Origin: Ancylostoma caninum
Taxonomy: Eukaryota > Nematoda > Chromadorea > Rhabditida > Ancylostomatidae
DNA: 64,000 bases
Reading direction: 5' to 3'
Assembly (NCBI GenBank): GCA_037903475.1
Contig: JBAJFG010000545.1
Span: 1,054,001-1,118,000 of the forward strand
Below the pieces are notes generated by a model that saw only the letters and a program-made list of their open reading frames with translations, did no database searches and was not told the DNA's origin. The translations under genes and the position numbers were made by a program. Numbering within the stretch: position 1 is the first letter of the stretch; every line of letters begins with the position of its first letter. Shown one piece after another: positions 48,401-60,504 of this stretch.

Positions 48401-50771
48401 AAAAATTCCAAAGGACCCATACCAAGAACGGCGAAATTTTGGCCTTTATTTCGGGATTCGATGGATCTAGCTCTATCTCAGGCTTTTAAGTGCCAGGACT
48501 CTTCGATAATTTCCTGGATTTTCCAGTTAGTTATGGTTCCCGATTGGTATTTTATTGCTATTTTCACTAGTTCGTTTAGTATATTGTATGAATAACGTTT
48601 CCAGATATTATTATAATTATTTTCTAGTTATGCTTGAGGCCTCCTTATTTCAGTTCTCGTGCAGCATTTCTATTCATCCTTCATCCATGCTGTTACACGA
48701 GTCATAGCTCTCGGATTTTCATCATACGGGTGCTTCCTATCTTCTCACTAATTGTCTTAACACTAGTTTTATTTCTTCTGCACCTGCCTTTTTTCTATTT
48801 TTCCTTCTTCAGCCTCTACCACTATACCTGAGGATATTCGACTTTTCAAAAGTATTCGAACTATTGAATAATCCAAAAATAAGGAATTTTCAAACATTCG
48901 GAATATGAATAATTCGAACTGTAGCAGTTTTGAGCTGATCGTATTTTCGAATTATTTTAGTGATGCATTTTTGAATATACAGTTAAAAAATGATTAATTA
49001 TTCAAGTGTTGAAATCTTTCGACTACCGGGATGAATGAGCGCTCCGAATAACTCTTTTTTTTGGAAGACCAAGTGAATGAGCTGTTCGAGTGTTCAAGCA
49101 TTCGAATATCTCGAATATAATCGATTAGTCAAATATGTAGCTGCTACCCCTACCAACACTGTTTTAGAAATCGACGAAATATAGTACTAGACTTTTCTTA
49201 ATTCTCAGGTGAATAGTTACAGAACAAATGCTCTAGGAAAAGAATAATTTTAAAAGCTCCAGGGATTTTATGTAACGACAACACCCATTTTTCTTCCGTT
49301 CTCCACCGGAAATCACTTTAGGCGCCTCGAATTCAACCCCACTCCCATCCCCCCGTACTTTTTGAGGTCACTGATCATGTCACATTGTACGCGGAACGTG
49401 GATATACGGGCCGAAGGTGCACATACCGCCCTTTTGATGGGTCAAGGTTTAACAGATTAACAGCGTTTTCGTAGCCGAACTGTCACCGTATTCGGAGCGA
49501 CAGCGCCCACTTCCGGCATAGGTCCTGGTATCGTACTTCGATTCCTTTGGGAGTTTCAGGATGGTAGTGTGTCCTGAACCTATAAATTACAGATTTTTCG
49601 AACATCTCCTAATGAGGTGATGATGGCGGATCATATGTACTTGCTGTTCTTGCACTTGCATTTTCTTAGTTGTCCTAGCTTCCGACTTCCGAATTCTGAA
49701 GTTTCCATGCAACGCTTCTCTTTTTTATTGATATTTGAAATCTGATTTTTTAATGTCTTCCTGAAGTGGATGAAATTAAATAATCAAACTCGGTTAGGAC
49801 AGCGTTTTTCAACCAGAATATGGTAAGAACCTCATCCAAATCATTAAGAATTATTCTTTTCTCGTATTTCACAGTTGGATGAATTGTTGCAAGTTTCTGA
49901 ACTGGGTCTACGCTTCCTTCCTCCTCTCCTTCGTCATGAGTGCTTTTATTCTCTATCTTCTTCACATCTTTTTATTTGTGTCTATTCAGAAGGTTGCGCG
50001 CCTGACGATCTCACATTTTGTGAGCTACATACGTAATAAATACATACATATTTCGATTTTAGCAGTAGTTTGCCTTCTTGTTCTTGTTGAAGCTCTTTTC
50101 ATACCATCCTTTATTACCACACATTTTATCGTAGACATGCGTTTATTCTTGAGTAAATGAATGTTAAGTGGTGGGATGATCAGTGAAATGTTACTTCTTT
50201 TAGTGAGCATTGACGTCCACAATCTCTTTCATCTGCTTCTTTTCCATCTCTCCTGCTGCCGCATTTTTTTGGTTGCCAGCATATTTAGCTATTCATTGCA
50301 CCGCCATTCATACCCTTTTTATGCTGGACTTTTGTTTTTTCTTGAATTATTGCGCATCAGCCATTAATTTATTGACTCTGATTTATTTAACGACTACATT
50401 TCATAGAGCTTCGTATTATGATTGTGATTCTAAGATTCAATTCCCATTTTGTTAAACGAAAATATCAACTATTGATCTTGAATGAAAAAAGCGTTAGCAT
50501 AACGAGTTCAAATCGAGGACCTATTATTCTTAAGGGCTTTACTAACTTTTTCTACCTCTTTTTAGGTTGATCCGAAAGAGTTGCGCCAGAATTAATTTTT
50601 TAATCTAGGATTTCTTTGTCTTGAATTAGAATTCTTTGGCAATAGAATGTGGTAGGATGTTCTGCTACTTCTCCACTATGAAAATTGGCAGGACAGGTTT
50701 CATTCATGAACAGTAGTGTTATGATTGTTTTAAAATCGGAGCAAAACTTTCGGATCAACTGAACTTGTACT
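45431..50771. other. Long intergenic stretch, nothing recognised
   Basis: Open frames here (for example 46671-47000 and 48136-48489, plus strand) lack splice context and recognisable motifs. An AT-rich cluster of ATTCGAA-like words lies at 48838-49140. The last few hundred bases may hold the promoter of the glycosyltransferase-like gene. Confidence 0.3.
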
Positions 50772-51050
50772 GTGGTTCCAAAACTTGAAGAGCTGCAGCG
50801 TTTAGAATTGCGATGTAGCCAATTTACTAGGCTATCCCCTGAGAGCTCCTTCCATCATATGTTTTTCTTTGAATTTTCCTGGCAGGCGCCATGTCATTCG
50901 ATTTTTCTTTGCCTTCTCGTGCCCGATTACCTTGATCTTGTCCCATTTTATCATTTCTGCCCACATTTCAAGTGCGCCGACACCGTGCGTATTGCGCGCG
51001 TCGACGCAGCCTGCGTTCACGGTTTATTGTCGCTGGCTCACGCGGTTCAC

Positions 51051-51060
51051 TGCTTTCAGG
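51051..51060 (+). promoter_or_regulatory. Probable trans-splice acceptor of the glycosyltransferase-like gene
   Basis: TGCTTTCAG acceptor 65 bases before the ATG at 51126. Although the frame stays open back to 50772, the upstream part is unlike the protein family, so this acceptor and the downstream ATG are preferred. Confidence 0.5.
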
Positions 51061-51125
51061 TCGCCGCCACCGCATCGTATCGCTTGCGTCGTCATTGTCG
51101 TTCCGCCAGCAGTACATCGACGCCA

Positions 51126-54100
51126 ATGAGCACCGAGCTGCGTCGTCGCCACGTCGCGAACGGCGTCGACAAGCGCGACGAGGGCGACAAGGCGTCGCCG
51201 ACGAAGCCCGAGAACGAAGAGCTGACGAAGAAGCGACGAGGCAGCACGTCGAACGCTGAGAAGATCCTGTTCAAGATCCCAGTAATACTATTCTATACGT
51301 TCTGGTTCATATTCGGGATCCTAGTGCTGCGAAAGACCCAAAATGCCATCGCTGCCGTGCGATACGTGAAGCGGCACGGGCACACGGTGGCGCAGGAGAT
51401 CATCGAGAACTCCAGGGAGTTCGACGACTTGATCCACATGCTGGACGTGGAGTTCACGAAGCCGCCAGCGTTCCTGCTGCTCAACCAGTACGCTCTCAAT
51501 ATGACGTACAACTTCTTGTGCAACACGGCCAGTTTGCCTGGTGTGCATGAGAGGTTGATATTCGTCACGCTGGACACAGTGGCAAGGGATGAACTGAGGA
51601 AGACGTGGCCGAATATTCGGCAGTTCCACTGGCCGACACCAAGTCTTTATGTGAGTTTCTTTCTGAATGAATTAATCTCCTTGTTTTCCTAAGAATTCTA
51701 TGGCATCTTATTTTTTGTTTACACTGGGTTGGAAACTACTATGAGTATTAACCGGTAACAAACAAAAACAAAGCAGCATAACGAAAACTAACTGTTCCAA
51801 TAGGCAGTAAGACATAAAAATGAAGCTAAAGGTGAGCTTTTTGGATTTGGTTGGTGCACATGGTCAAGCAGTGGCCCACCAACACTACAAATTTACTTAG
51901 TTGAGGCTCTGTATACCAACTCATTAGATCTGCCAAACTTGCCGGGTCTTACGTTACTATTATTATAAAATACCTAGTAAAGTCGGTTTCATAACTAAGC
52001 CGAGATCTGGATCGTTCTACTTCGAATAAGTGTCATTCCAGTTTGACTTCTTATTCGGTCATCTTTTAGTTGTTAATTCCAGAAAAAAATCATCTCTTTT
52101 TTCCTACCACTGTTTTTTTCATTGTATATGAGCGCCAAGAAAGTGACCAGCATTTACCTTCCCTTCGCTTTGTATTTAGTTATTACATGTACGCCGAGAT
52201 CTTCTTTCTTTAGGTGAACAAAGACTAATTCATATTGCTTTCGCTCAAGTGAAAATGCTCTCATGTGATTTCGTTTCCATCCTTCCCTTCATCATGCTTC
52301 TTCTTTTTTTTTTTTCGAAATGTCACAGGCTGAACAGTTAACTGGTATCTTGGTTTAATTGGCATTTCTCTGCTCCACATAAATTTCTTATCATGGCCAC
52401 ATCTCTTAAGGGTTCTTATTTGTCATCCTGGATTTTTCGGATTCCTGAGGGGATTTTGTGCTGTGCATGAACTTTTCTCTTATCTTTTTCCATATTTTTC
52501 CTATGTTCTACTATTTATACAACTAATGTTTCTTCAAGCTTTCCGTTTAAAATCTCACCCTTGTTTTGCTGTATCGAATAGCTTCAAACCCGTATTAGTT
52601 CAAAAGTCCGGTCGTCTTTACACTTTGCCAAGGTACTCCAGCATAATTTATAGACTTGTTTTCTGAATACGAGGTGGTCAGTATACATTTTTGGTCAGTA
52701 AAGCATACTGACAGCCTCGTGTTCGGCTAACAATTTTATAAATTACACTGCAGTAATTTTAATCTATCTATTTATTTGTTTATTTATTCATTGCACCAGA
52801 AGTGCGCTTACAAGTAAAAGGCTCATGTCAAAGCAGTAATCAGTAACATTGTCGAAAAATTTCTGGGCAAGTTGAGACAACTAGAAAATGATGCATACAA
52901 AGATCACTAGTGTTAATGCTGTGGTCAGGACCATGAACATAGGTCACCAGCGTCTAGTTATTTTTTTTTACGGGAGGAAAGCATTAACTTCACCTCCGTG
53001 ACTTCTATACCTCGACCTTCTATTCTCTTTTTTATTTATACCCTCCGATTTGTCCTCTATCAACACTGGCTGACACACTGTCTTGGATTCTGACGCTTAG
53101 ATTTCTTGGAATTATACAAACTCAGTAGTTTTACTTGTCCTCTTCCACTACTTTTTCATCCTCCATTTTCTCACCTCTGACAGTTACACCCGTCTGATCC
53201 GGTCGCATTTGTTCCAAGTTCGCCTTTCGCCGCATTCAAATGCACTGACCGTACAGTTGCGAGCCGCCGACTGACCGATTAAACGTGCGAAATCCAAATG
53301 AGCGAGGTTTGGAGGTTATCTGAGGGTTCAGCCCGGGGATTAGCTTGCATTGTGCTGGATGATTCAATCAAAAGCCCATTATCCTGCTATGGAGCGATCA
53401 AAATAGTGGATCAGGGTTGGGTTGTTTTTCGAGGACTCTATGTACTATCTACTCATTCACAAATAATAAATAAATAAAAGAAAACCGGATTGGCAAGCTA
53501 GATGTCAGTTAGAAGAAGTGATTACTTGAGGTAGAGAAATAAAATGGTAGAAGTTTCGATCTGTCTAGGTTATCCAATAATCCTTGAATCATGCAGTGAT
53601 TTTTTTTTGCAAGAAAAAAAACTAGAAGCACTGGACAAGGTTTATGTCATATTTCTTAAGCATATTTTGTTCAGTATATTATGGATGTTAAGGTTCCTCC
53701 CACTGCAGTAACCCCTCCACGACTGCTCATTCAAAAGTTTACAATATTGACACTTAAACTAAATAATTCTCAAACCTTTGCTGGTTTTTTGATAGTTTAT
53801 TCTTCCTTTTTCAGAAGCCGTTCAGCTTTGCGGAAGGACCATATCAGACGATTTACCTTCTTCGGGCCAACTTGGCTGTGAGCCTTTTGAGGAAGTGAGT
53901 GTTTACCTGACATTTGACATTCTATTTTCACATGTGCGAAATTTTGTAGCTCTAGATCATTTCCGGATTTTCATGGATCTCTCGTTTTGAGCAATTCCTA
54001 GTTTTTTTCCATAATTCTGTTTGGTGATTTTACCCTAACAAGGGATTTGTCGTTGCGGTGGCCACTTTTTTTTAAACTTTGCCTTTGCTGTTTTCCTTCT

Positions 54101-56693
54101 TCTACTTGAACCTATGTATTCAAGCGCTTAATAAATAACGAATTTCGCAACAACTGACAATTAACATACAAATATTGAAGGACTAATACTCACAGAATTT
54201 TCACTTACCGCATCCTGCTTTATTTGGACTCCTTTTGGCTGAGAAAGTACTGCCTGAAAATTTGATTTCACCTCAAAAGTACTCTGAGTATCTAACATAA
54301 ACTACCTCTCACTCATTGTTCAGTTTGCTTTTCCCACAAACTTGACCTTTTCCAGAGGCAAATCGTTCTGGATGATGCAGCAGGACACGTTCTGGCGGAA
54401 GAACCTCTTCGAACTCGGCTTCGAAGACGACATGTCGTACGATGCGATCTTCGACCAACTTGGTGTAGACGAGACGAGTATGCGAACGAACTGGGTAAAC
54501 GGTGAGGAAGACATTACTCTATAGTCGCTACAAGTTGCTCCCTCGTTTTGGATGGCACCGTTGTGCAGTAGAAATCGTTTATCAAGTTTTCGACCTCATT
54601 TGACCTGATTTCTGTGGATGCGCTGCGGCTACTCTGTGATAATCGATGTTCGGATTGCGTGTCAAGGCTATCGCCAGTCGCGGTAGTATGGATGGCGACG
54701 GGATCAGGATGTGTAGTTGAGTGGAATTGCTTTCGCAGGGTGTGGGGAGAGGTTTTTTTTATTGGCGGAATAGTTTACCCAGCTGAGGGGAAGAGCGGGA
54801 GGGGGAGGGGTAATAAGAAGGTGTAGGAAGATCTTTAGACGGGTATCATACTTTAAAGACGGAATTCTAGGCGGGTACACCACCAACTATACCTTTACGG
54901 TTACTTATGAACACCGAGCACTTTGTTATTGAAGGAACTAGCATTTCTACATAATAAAATGTTTTTGAGTCGCGCTTTCTTAGTAGGGAGCGATTTCTTC
55001 GAGGAAGTCCCTCTACTAAGAATACTCGGATTTCTTCCAGGAAATCGTTACCTCCCAAGAATGTGTGGTCCTTGTATGACACTTGGATCACCCATTATAT
55101 TCAAATATTTTAGATTTCCTCTATTTACCTTCTATGAATTTCGAGTAAGTCATTATTTCCCGTTTAAGGTGCCAACTTCTTCATACGCGCCAACAATGAC
55201 ACGATCAAATTCTTCGAGAGACTGTCGGATAAGCTGGCACATTGGTACACCCCGGATATGGGTGTTATGATCCACCAGTGTCACACTTGGGGACGTCCAC
55301 GATGCGCTTACCTTCCTTATGAGTGAGTTTTTAATCATAGCTTATGCTTTATGAACCTCACTCTAAATTCTTTGTAAAGATAATGCCGTAAATGTCTGAA
55401 TTTCTCACAACCCTTAGTCTCTTCGGAACTTCTTTTCTTTTTTATTTTTTCGTTCATAAATTAGATTGTTTCACTTTTTTATGAATCCCACGAGAACCGT
55501 TGGATCTTCCTAGATTATTAAAGATTTTTTTCATAAGCTAGTATAACTAGAAAACGAACTGTTTTTTTTTAAACATTAGGTCAGCCTTTATAGACTAATT
55601 TGCCAACATGGAACTTTTTCAAACGTCTTTTCTTTCTCTGTGAATTTAAAATACTAGTTTTTCAAAAAATTGTGCTTAGGCTTGCACACTCGTGGGAATG
55701 GATGTATTCGGAGCAGAAAAATCCACCATACATTATGCAGCTGGACTGTGAGACAGGTAAGATTTTTTCAAGAATTTTACCGTTTTCTTTTTTTTTGGCC
55801 ATGGAATTCTATAATTTTCTGCGCCGAAGAAATAATTCTTTCATGTTTCTAATTCCGAGTATTTATTTATAACTATTTCCTGAGGATTTATAGTTTTCGA
55901 TGTTATTACTTGCAAGTTCTTCATTTCTCAGTTTCTGGTCTGAAAAAGTAGCTGAAGAAAGGGAAATGGAAATATCTGAAGAAAGCGAAATGGAAATATA
56001 AATCTAAAAAGTGCTTAGTATTGAAAAATATCGTTCATGTATCGTGCAGTTTTATATATCGTTCATGTTTTCTTTTGAGCTCTCCCGATACTTCCTACAT
56101 TCCTGGAAAAGTTTTTTTTTTGATTTATGACTTTTTTGATTAATTCATATGCTAATTTTCGGGACCATTTTAGTTGTTTTTTATGTTGTAAATGCATTTT
56201 TATAGATGGCGGATCCAAACTGATGCAACTAGGAAAGTTCGGCTTCCACTTTGTTGACAACAACGGCACTTGTGACCACGAGAAGGTTAGTGTAATACTC
56301 CTGCGTAGAGATAGGTGTGCCGAGCGCCAGTGGTGTGTCCCATGTGGTCTAGTGGTTAGGATTCGTGGTTTTCACCCACGCGGCCCGGGTTCGATTCCCG
56401 GCATGGGAAGACGTTTTGCAATTGGACATTCCTTCGAAAATTAGATCATATTTTTTTGCAAACATTCTTTTTGAACTGTTTCTTGAGAATTTTCTGGTTT
56501 GCAGGTTAGGCAAGCTCGTGAACGTATGGAAGCAGGAAAAATTGAGGTGCGGCGGAATTTCCCTTCATGGGGACGTCTCCAGTTCAAAGCGTACTGGTAC
56601 ATCGTGGAGTACATTCTGTGGACGCCCTACATAGGACCATTGCTGAAGCCGTACCTACCACTCGTTGGCTACATCCTCATGATTACTGTCTAG
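51126..56693 (+). CDS. Type II membrane nucleotide-diphospho-sugar transferase-like protein
   Basis: Seven exons: 51126-51650, 53815-53894, 54356-54501, 55169-55322, 55680-55756, 56206-56285, 56505-56693, 416 residues, all phases consistent. A basic Ser/Lys-rich cytoplasmic tail is followed by one membrane anchor (about residues 47-68, ILFKIPVILFYTFWFIFGIL) and a luminal catalytic-type domain. Motifs fit the nucleotide-diphospho-sugar transferase family (PF03407-like) found in many nematode proteins: LIFVTLD, PYQTIYLLRANLA, QQDTFWRKNL (about 210-219), NGANFFIRANNDTIKFFERL and a final HFVDNN segment. The usual DxD metal motif is QxD here (Gln210-Gln211-Asp212), so activity is uncertain. It probably sits in the Golgi. 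The C-terminus is again hydrophobic (PLVGYILMITV). Substrate unknown. Confidence 0.8.
51651..53814. other. First intron of the glycosyltransferase-like gene
   Basis: A 2.2-kb intron starting GTGAGT and ending TTTTTCAG. Nothing coding recognised; ATTT-rich runs near 52765-52795 and 53460-53480. Confidence 0.6.
56338..56408 (+). tRNA. tRNA-Glu (UUC)
   Basis: A 71-base cloverleaf. The acceptor stem TCCCATG/CATGGGA pairs fully. The anticodon stem CGTGG/CCACG encloses loop TTTTCAC, giving anticodon TTC. The B box reads GGTTCGATTCC with a CCGGG/CCCGG T stem, and the D arm contains GGTCTAGTGGTTAGG. It lies in the last intron (56286-56504) of the glycosyltransferase-like gene, on the same strand, with an internal polymerase III promoter (A and B boxes). 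No intron. Confidence 0.95.
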
Positions 56694-57561
56694 GATCTCC
56701 ACTAATTTACTATCCATGTTTTGTACGCGGTTGTCTAGTCCACCGAATCTATGTGTGTATGGAGGTGGCACGAGATTTTTTATGCTAAGCATCTCGTTTA
56801 TGGCGTCCAGTCGAGATGAGGCTCTTCCCTCAGTTGTTTGTACACGCTGTCACCAGTATTTTTCTAATGACTTTTGATGCTTTGTGATTATTTTAATGTT
56901 TTTTCTTAGAGTTTATCTTGGCACTTTGGTGCATTCATACTGAGATTTTTTCATCTGTGAAGTTATTTAAGGCAGTGCTAGGGGTGCAGATATCCAGGGT
57001 ATATAGTGTGGCCCGTGGCCCGGATGTGTCATTTGGATTACCCATACTGAATCTTTTAACTTTTCAGAACTTGCCCTTTACATGGCACTCATCAACATGT
57101 TTAACCATACTTGACATTTTATTTACCCGCTAGCTCTCCATGGACAATCGTATCCATAGGTGGTCCCTGAAGATGGTCTTCATAACCTGGTGTGTTGACG
57201 ATGGGCTTAGAGGGGATAATCCAAGCTCCACTTCGCTCGAGACTTTGCTTGGGTGGGGAGGGTGTGGGTGCGGGGGGAGATGTGGGCATCCACATTTTCC
57301 TCGATCAACTTGGGGCGTCTTCATAGGAGTTTTTTCGTCATCCTAGTCTCCAACTAGTTGTGTGGTCAAAATTTTATCTCTTTAGACATCTGACGTCCGC
57401 CCTTAAATGGGTAGGGTTGTCCTGTAAGCTCTCCAACAATATAATTCCTTTTCGGTTTGCTCCCTAGAGTTTACCTCCTCTCTCCCTCTCTGTTTTCGTT
57501 CTTTTCCTCCACCAATTGCCCTTCTGGACCTACACGCATCATCGAGATAACCCAGGAGAGC

Positions 57562-57608
57562 GTGTTGACACCAGTGTTTAAGATGGGTAAATTTAGTGAG
57601 GGTGTGCT
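57562..57608 (+). repeat. 47-bp dispersed repeat, copy 1
   Basis: Starts GTGTTGACACCAGTG and ends GAGGGTGTGCT. About 39 of 47 positions match 57821-57867 in the same orientation, and both are followed by GC-rich sequence with a CTCACTGG motif. Confidence 0.7.
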
Positions 57609-57820
57609 AACACGCTATCCCGGGTGACCTCACTGGTGTATGTGGCTCCTGTCCAAGCCTCATTTTATTAAACTTGATGGCCGCCTTGTTTGCTCAAACG
57701 GTTTCCTCGTTCATTAGCGAATGGTTGACTAAGGAAGCTGGGCACAGTTCCAGGATTTTCCAAAACTTCTTCTTCCTCTCCCCGAATCAGCTTACGGTTT
57801 ACGGTATTACCAAGTTAACC

Positions 57821-57867
57821 GTGTTGGCACTAGTGCTAACGATGGGTAGATATAGTGGGGGTGTGCT
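57821..57867 (+). repeat. 47-bp dispersed repeat, copy 2
   Basis: Diverged copy of 57562-57608, spaced 259 bases from it. The conserved GATGGGTA and GTGTGCT blocks could mark a small structured RNA or a repeat end; no RNA family was recognised. Confidence 0.7.
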
Positions 57868-58499
57868 TTAGCTCCGTTTACCATGTCGGCCTGCCCTAAC
57901 GGTACTCACTGGCGCTGCCTCAAATAACGAACATGTTCTGAGTAGTATAGTTTCTAGAAATCGAGTCTTTCAGATAGGGAATTTTTAAAAATATTGTAAT
58001 TGTAAAGTTGTGTGTGTTTCCATGTCTACATTCTGAAATTTTCTGAAGAAATAGCCTAGGATTTGATGGACTTCCGTCGTTTGCGCGTACTCTGTGTGCC
58101 TGCAGAAACCAGTCACGCAGTAAAAAGGCTAAAGCGCGAACTGCACCGTGCGCGGCCCCTTTGCACGCGACGTGGCAATTTTTATTTGTGAAGCATAGCT
58201 GAACGAACGGACCAGTTTTGTCCTCGCCAGCTTTTGTTTCGTGGATTGCATTCTCCTCGGAAGGAAAGCTCTATAAAGCAGAGTTGTTGAGGGGGCAATG
58301 GTGTTATTACGTTCGGAAACTGAAATTTTGCAAAGAAACATTTACAAATTCAAAATGTACAGGGAAAATATGGAATATTGTGTATATGTGTCCAGATTTC
58401 CGCCAGAGGCAACGCAAATACTGTAGAACTTGAAATTCGTACAATGAAGTACAACAGGGAACTGAGAGACAGACATAGAGATAGTCTGCATCTTATTTC

Positions 58500-59240
58500 T
58501 CGGGCGAAAGGGTGTGGAGCGTTATACGTGGAAAGACCGCTCAACTCTGCGATTGGCTGGTTGCGTGAATTGACCAATCACGGAACTTGGCTGCGCGTCT
58601 TCTCCAATTATGGAACGTTTCGCCTAGGGCAAAACAGCTTTAGGTACAATGAGCACGAGGAATGGAGGATAAGATTAGATGACACAGGTGTTTCTTCCTA
58701 AAAACGCTATCTTGTCCCAGACTTGGTCTTAGCAAAGATCGGTAAAGTCGGCACAAATTACAGTTTAAGTATTGGTATGCACGAGAAGACTCACAAAAGC
58801 TAAGCAATCCTATTCCTAGGTCATGTCCCGACGAATGTACCTGGAGTTCAATGGCTGCATGTACACTACTATACCATTCTTATCTTCCTTTACACCTTTA
58901 TTTATAAAATGCATCCATATGTTTAGAAAGGCACTAATGACGTCGTCCCAGCACAGAATCATGTCTGAGGTTTTCATATGTGAAGAATCTCCAGAGGCTC
59001 CTGATCAAAAATATTTATTTACTCTCTGAGAAACTGCCGGAAACCCAGTTTTTGTGGAGCCTGTGGGTGAAGCCTTGACAAGACTACAGGATTTGCTCAC
59101 CATGCACTCTCGGTGTGGATGATGAAGAACTCTCACAAGGAGCGTGAGCTTCTTCACAAAATACGCTACCGGAAATGCATTACTCAGAAATCCCGTCATC
59201 CGTCCTTGGCTCCTCTCCCCGGCGCCAACTACAAACTCCA
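58500..59240. repeat. Dispersed repeat blocks related to 33.9-34.3 kb
   Basis: GTGTGGAGCGTTATACGTGG at 58513 onward, CTCTGCGATTGGCTGG at about 58550, and a GATGATGAAGAACTCTCACAAGG block at about 59120 followed by GCATTACTCAGAAA. All have counterparts at 33.98-34.23 kb, one of them inverted relative to the other copy. Coding frames across it are not supported. Confidence 0.5.
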
Positions 59241-59246
59241 CAAGAG

Positions 59247-59756
59247 TTAGGGCTCGAAAATGAGGTTTTTCGACATTTTTGCAATAGCGGAATCGCGTTT
59301 ATTCATTGTGTTCGGCAGTTTCTGTAGATTTGTGCAAAGACCTTCGGAACAATTCTGCTGCGGGTCTACCGCAGCAGAGCAGGACAACTGAGTTCCAATA
59401 ATGGTTAGTAGTCTCTGCTCGAAGTTATCCACAACCACAAAGTGTTTCTTCCATTTCATGAGGAATATAAGTTGAAAGTCGGTGAAAAATGACTCTGACA
59501 CGTTATCTGGTGGTAGCTCACCGGAAGACAAGGCTAGGCTGAACAGGCTGCCGTTATACTTTCCGAGGGGTACAGCGGTTTTACGCGGTGGACCCGTGAT
59601 GACAACGCATTTGGTGCGTATCGATTGGTTGCCGGCGACAGCGGTAACTGCGCCAACGGAAGCCACATTCAGTCGATATGTATCAGATCCTGTGTCACTA
59701 CGACCGCAGAGACCATGACCCGATATACTCCTCGAGAAGTATAGCAGCAGCGCCAC
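59247..59756 (-). other. Unsupported 169-codon open frame, unknown
   Basis: An uninterrupted minus-strand frame in a more GC-rich block, with no recognised motif. The opposite strand is also open over 59482-59738, where one frame reads TMTRYTPRE just before a GT. That resembles the YTP loop of the reductase FAD domain, but its phase does not fit the next exon. Which strand, if any, codes is unresolved. Confidence 0.2.
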
Positions 59757-60504
59757 ATTTCAGGCTGATAGCCGACCTTGAGAATTGGACGTTTCCCGGA
59801 TAATTCTTCGTTCTTGTACCACTATTTCTCAAAATCTGAATTATACGTCAAGTGTAAACTCATGTCCTCCCGCTGCAAAATCCTCGTTCAATCTTTATTA
59901 TCGCCTCAAGATCGGCAGTGTAAAGATATGCATTAAGGAAAACATTAAAAATACTACGTATAACGTAATGAATATGTATGTAAAAGATACATAAATATGT
60001 AAAAGCATTTGAATGGTATAGGGGAATCTATACATGTGCACCATGCTTGAAACTGAATAATGCATTACATTCGATTTCGATTTAGTTAGAAATTCGGTTT
60101 CCGAGAAGAAGGGAGGTTCAGAACACTCTCTTCCTCAATATTTTAATTTTTTAATCGAGTTTTTGTTTATAATTAAGTTAGTTGATTAATTCGATTTTTA
60201 ATGGGTTCGGAGTAAAATGTGTATGTAAACTTGACAAATATGTAAAAACATTTAGAAAGTTGAAAAGGTGATTTTTACAAAGTTCCTCACGAGCTTCTTA
60301 TTGTAAAGGCATATGTGATTTGCAAAAATAGTCTCCCAAACCCTCGAAGGGTTGCAATGTGCCTCGGCACTTTGCAAAGTAAATAATTTCACACTTCTAT
60401 TCCTGTTACAGTAGTGCCAAAAATCTTCCTATTCTTTTCACAATAATAAACTATAAAGATAGTTGTAACAAGTAGCAACAGTGAATGCTATAGTAACACA
60501 TACA

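Larger units (their letters stand above)
56694..58499. other. Intergenic, 3' of the glycosyltransferase-like gene
   Basis: No supported exon. Contains the paired 47-bp repeat annotated separately. Confidence 0.35.

Noticed and set aside
50772..51125. In-frame upstream extension of the glycosyltransferase-like gene to an earlier Met
   Set aside because: It is unlike the family and lies before a TTTCAG acceptor; the ATG at 51126 gives a normal type II membrane topology.
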